64,000 bases of DNA from Actinomyces dentalis DSM 19115 (GTDB lineage: Bacteria; Actinomycetota; Actinomycetes; Actinomycetales; Actinomycetaceae). Made by a program: the position numbers and the translations under genes. The notes beneath the pieces were generated by a model. The model did not search any database, had not been told where the DNA came from, and saw only the letters and a list, made by a program, of their open reading frames with translations. The DNA is taken from NCBI RefSeq assembly GCF_000429225.1, contig NZ_AUBL01000019.1, positions 1 through 64,000 of the forward strand, in the 5' to 3' direction. Below are positions 61,483 to 64,000 of the stretch, piece after piece (position 1 is the first letter of the stretch; each line of letters opens with the position of its first letter).

Positions 61483-61602
61483 GTGCGGATTGTCTCAGGT
61501 TCCATCCGACGTGCAGAATTGGCCGCAACGCGCCCGCGGGCGCGGATCGCCCCGCGGATGCGCCAGCCGCGGAGGGGCTCGCGCGCGAAGGAGGATAACG
61601 TT

Positions 61603-63981
61603 ATGGTAACGATGAGTCCACTGCCTCCCATGGAAGGGATCATCGTGCGTCGTTCCGCCGCTCTCGTCACCGCGGCCCTCGCCCTTCTCCTGACCATTGT
61701 CGGCGGGGCGGCGGCCCTGGCCGCGCCCGCCGACGGCGTCATCCACGTGTCGGCCTCCGCCGCCTCCGGCGGGAACGGCTCGGCCGCATCCCCCTACAGC
61801 ACCATTGCGCAGGCGGTCGCGGCCGCCGGCAACGGCGCCACCATCGAGGTGGCCGACGGCACCTACCGCGAGGGCGAGGTGATGGTCAACAAGAGCGTCA
61901 CCATCCGGGCGGCCGCCGGCGCCAAGCCCGTGCTCTCCGGGGCCGAGGTCCCCGCGAACTGGACCGCGGGGGCGGACGGCACCTGGTCGACGTCGTCGGA
62001 CATGGTGCGCTTCTGCACCGTGTGCACCACCAACCCCGACCCCTCCGTCGAGGGCATGGCCGCCCACCCCGAGCAGGTCTTCGTCGACGGCGCGCCCCTG
62101 ACGCAGGTGGGCTCGCGCGCCGAGGTGGGGGCCGGCACCTTCTACGTCGAGGACCCGGACCCGGTGACGCTCGTGTCCGCGGGCAACAACCGCGCCGGCT
62201 ACAACGCCAAGCCGCACCGGGGCGCCGGCTACGTCATCGGAGTCGACCCGGGCCAGCACACCGTCGAGGTCGTCCAGCACTCCCGGGCGCTGACCCTCAT
62301 CGGGGACTCCACCACCCTGGACGGGCTGACGGTCGAGAAGTACTCCCCGGTCCAGCAGTGGGACTACAGCGACCCGGAGATCGGCACCAGCACCGGGGGC
62401 GTCATGGTCTTCGCCTCGGGCAAGGGCCTGCAGATCACCAACAGCACCTTCCGCTACTCCTCGGCCGGCACGGCCCTGGGCGTGTCCGACGCCACCAACG
62501 CGACCGTCTCCGGCAACCGCTTCACCGACAACGGCGGCGTGGGCACGGGGATCAACAAGTCCTCCTCGGTCGCCGTCGAGCGCAACTACTGGTCGGGCAA
62601 CAACAGCGAGGGCTTCAACACGGCCAGCTGCGGCGGGTACTGCACCATCGCGGACATGAAGGTCACCCACTCCGAGGCCGTGCGCTACGCCTACAACACC
62701 GTCGACTACTCCGCCTCCGCCACCGACCACGCCACCCCGGCGTCCTGGCAGACCAACCGGCAGTCCGGCATCTGGTTCGACGAGGGCGTCATCAACTCCC
62801 AGATCCTGGCCTCCCAGTTCATCAACGTGCCCACGGCGATCTTCAACGAGGTGTCCAGCTCCAACATGATCGCCTCCAACGTCGTCCAGGGGGCCGGGAC
62901 CGGCATCCTGGTGGCCGGCTCGGACCACACGCAGGTGTGGAACAACACCATCAGCCACGCGCTCACCAGCATCCGCGTCTACGAGGACACCCGCTCCAAC
63001 GGCTGCAACTCGCGCTCCGCCGACGGCACCTGCGCCGTCACGGAGAACTGGTCCAAGGGCAAGGGGCTGTCCTGGGACACGGTGGACACCACCATCTACA
63101 ACAACATCCTCTCCTCGGAGGAGATGCCCTCCGACGGCGACCTGTGGCGCTACTCCGCCATGCTCCAGATCACCGGCGACGCCAACACCGACGGCTCGAG
63201 CGCCCTGTACGCCAACGAGATGGTGACGGGGATCGACTACAACGTCTACTACCGCCAGCCCACCTCCAACCCCTCCACCACCGTGCTGTGGCAGTACGGC
63301 TCCGACCGGGCGACCCAGAGCGTCAACGCCTCCTCGCTGAGCGACTTCACCTCCAGCCCCAATGTGACCGTGACCGGCAGGGACGCCAACGGCCTCGACC
63401 TGCAGGGCGCCCGGGACTCCAACCCGATCGTCGTCAGGGAGCCCGCCGACCCCACCGCCTGGGGCGACTACGACCTGCGCGCCGCCGACGGCGGGCCCGC
63501 GGACGGGACGGGGGCGCCCCTGCCGCAGGACGTCGCCGACGCCCTCGGGCTGAGCGCCGGCACCGCCGTGGACCGCGGCGCCCTGGTCAATGTCGCCTGG
63601 AGCGGTGGACAGGCAGCCGCCCCCGCCGCCCCCGCCGGTGCGCAGGCCGCGGCGACGAGCAGCGCCGCTCCCGCGGCGACCGGGCAGGCCGGCGCCGCGC
63701 CGGCCACCACCGCCGCGGCGGGTGCCGTCGAACCCGCCGCCCCCGCCGCGACGGCGCCCGCCGCCGACTCCGTGGTGGCCGCTCCCGCGCCCGCGGCGGC
63801 GCAGCCCGCGGTTGCGGGGGAGCCCCGCCCCGCGGTGCAGGTCGCGGCGGCGCCGCAGCCCGAGTCCAAGACCTCGGCCACGATGCCCGCCAAGGTGGTG
63901 CGCACCGCCGCCGGCACCGGGACTGCGGCGACCATAGTGAGCCTGATCCTGGCGTTCTTCCGTGGCAGGTTCTGGGTCTGA
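61603..63981 (+). CDS. Secreted right-handed beta-helix protein with C-terminal membrane tail
   Basis: The 792-residue protein has a signal peptide (RRSAALVTAALALLLTIVGG, cleavage near ALAAPA) and a DUF1565-like opening (SASAASGGNGSAASPYSTIA). A long parallel beta-helix follows, with repeats such as LTLIGDSTTLDGLTVEKY, GLQITNSTFRYSSAGTAL and ATVSGNRFTDNGGVG. From about residue 665 there are 90 residues of Ala/Pro-rich linker, then a hydrophobic segment and FFRGRFWV; no LPXTG motif is seen. The fold suggests polysaccharide binding or cleavage. I chose the ATG at 61603 because of AAGGAGG 8 nt upstream; the GTG at 61645 is also possible. Confidence 0.8.
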   Translation: MVTMSPLPPMEGIIVRRSAALVTAALALLLTIVGGAAALAAPADGVIHVSASAASGGNGSAASPYSTIAQAVAAAGNGATIEVADGTYREGEVMVNKSVTIRAAAGAKPVLSGAEVPANWTAGADGTWSTSSDMVRFCTVCTTNPDPSVEGMAAHPEQVFVDGAPLTQVGSRAEVGAGTFYVEDPDPVTLVSAGNNRAGYNAKPHRGAGYVIGVDPGQHTVEVVQHSRALTLIGDSTTLDGLTVEKYSPVQQWDYSDPEIGTSTGGVMVFASGKGLQITNSTFRYSSAGTALGVSDATNATVSGNRFTDNGGVGTGINKSSSVAVERNYWSGNNSEGFNTASCGGYCTIADMKVTHSEAVRYAYNTVDYSASATDHATPASWQTNRQSGIWFDEGVINSQILASQFINVPTAIFNEVSSSNMIASNVVQGAGTGILVAGSDHTQVWNNTISHALTSIRVYEDTRSNGCNSRSADGTCAVTENWSKGKGLSWDTVDTTIYNNILSSEEMPSDGDLWRYSAMLQITGDANTDGSSALYANEMVTGIDYNVYYRQPTSNPSTTVLWQYGSDRATQSVNASSLSDFTSSPNVTVTGRDANGLDLQGARDSNPIVVREPADPTAWGDYDLRAADGGPADGTGAPLPQDVADALGLSAGTAVDRGALVNVAWSGGQAAAPAAPAGAQAAATSSAAPAATGQAGAAPATTAAAGAVEPAAPAATAPAADSVVAAPAPAAAQPAVAGEPRPAVQVAAAPQPESKTSATMPAKVVRTAAGTGTAATIVSLILAFFRGRFWV

Positions 63982-64000
63982 CGCGCGGCGGCGCGAGGGC

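Noticed and set aside
61645-61647. GTG as the start of the beta-helix protein
   Set aside because: It has a usable GGAAGGG site, but the ATG at 61603 has a stronger AAGGAGG at ideal distance; kept only as an alternative.
1-64000. tRNA, rRNA or prophage genes
   Set aside because: Scanning by eye gave no cloverleaf with a conserved T-loop, no rRNA core sequence and no integrase or phage structural gene.

Overview
The window is very GC-rich actinobacterial chromosome. The division and cell-wall (dcw) cluster has the actinobacterial form: no ftsA, but pgeF, sepF, yggT and divIVA (wag31) follow ftsZ. GTG starts, ATGA/GTGA operon overlaps and probable leaderless promoters are frequent. The gene content fits Actinomycetaceae, such as Actinomyces, but the genus is inferred. 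No rRNA, tRNA, prophage or CRISPR array was seen.

Layout: (1) 1-3876 is accessory DNA: a complete IS1634-type element starting at base 1, a 20-bp repeat array, a MITE-like element and an Xre/RES toxin-antitoxin operon. (2) 4057-23177 is the conserved actinobacterial backbone rbfA-truB-ribF-rpsO-pnp-M16 protease-dapB-dapA, broken at almost every junction by accessory genes or repeats: a TetR gene with a permease stub, a DUF6882 gene with fucO, a divergent SDR/TetR pair, and an island between dapB and dapA with IS256 and ISL3 remnants, an AlkZ-like glycosylase and a GNAT gene. (3) 23233-33745 holds two acyl-CoA ligase paralogues, HelD, a PAC2 protein, a spermidine-synthase-like protein, DNA polymerase IV and a DUF3040 membrane protein. 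(4) 34214-53587 is the dcw cluster: mraZ with phased MraZ boxes, rsmH, ftsL, ftsI, murE, murF, mraY, murD, ftsW, murG, murC, ftsQ, ftsZ, pgeF, sepF, yggT and divIVA. (5) 53611-59729 is lspA, an RluD-type pseudouridine synthase, a GNAT gene and dnaE. (6) 59820-63981 carries a DUF559 nuclease-like gene between two copies of a long palindrome, an S4-domain protein and a large secreted beta-helix protein.

Functionally, regions 2 and 4 are housekeeping. RbfA, TruB, RpsO and PNPase serve ribosome maturation and RNA turnover; DapA and DapB make lysine/DAP precursors; the Mur enzymes, MraY, FtsI and FtsW build and polymerise lipid II at a septum organised by FtsZ, SepF, FtsQ and FtsL, with DivIVA at the poles.

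The most unusual signals are non-coding. A palindrome with 33-34-bp arms occurs four times with compensatory base changes. A 20-bp direct-repeat array occurs twice, each ending in an inverted copy that covaries with the first unit. A roughly 176-bp element with 19-21-bp inverted repeats occurs twice. At least ten genes have a TAnnnT box 6-7 nt before a start codon.
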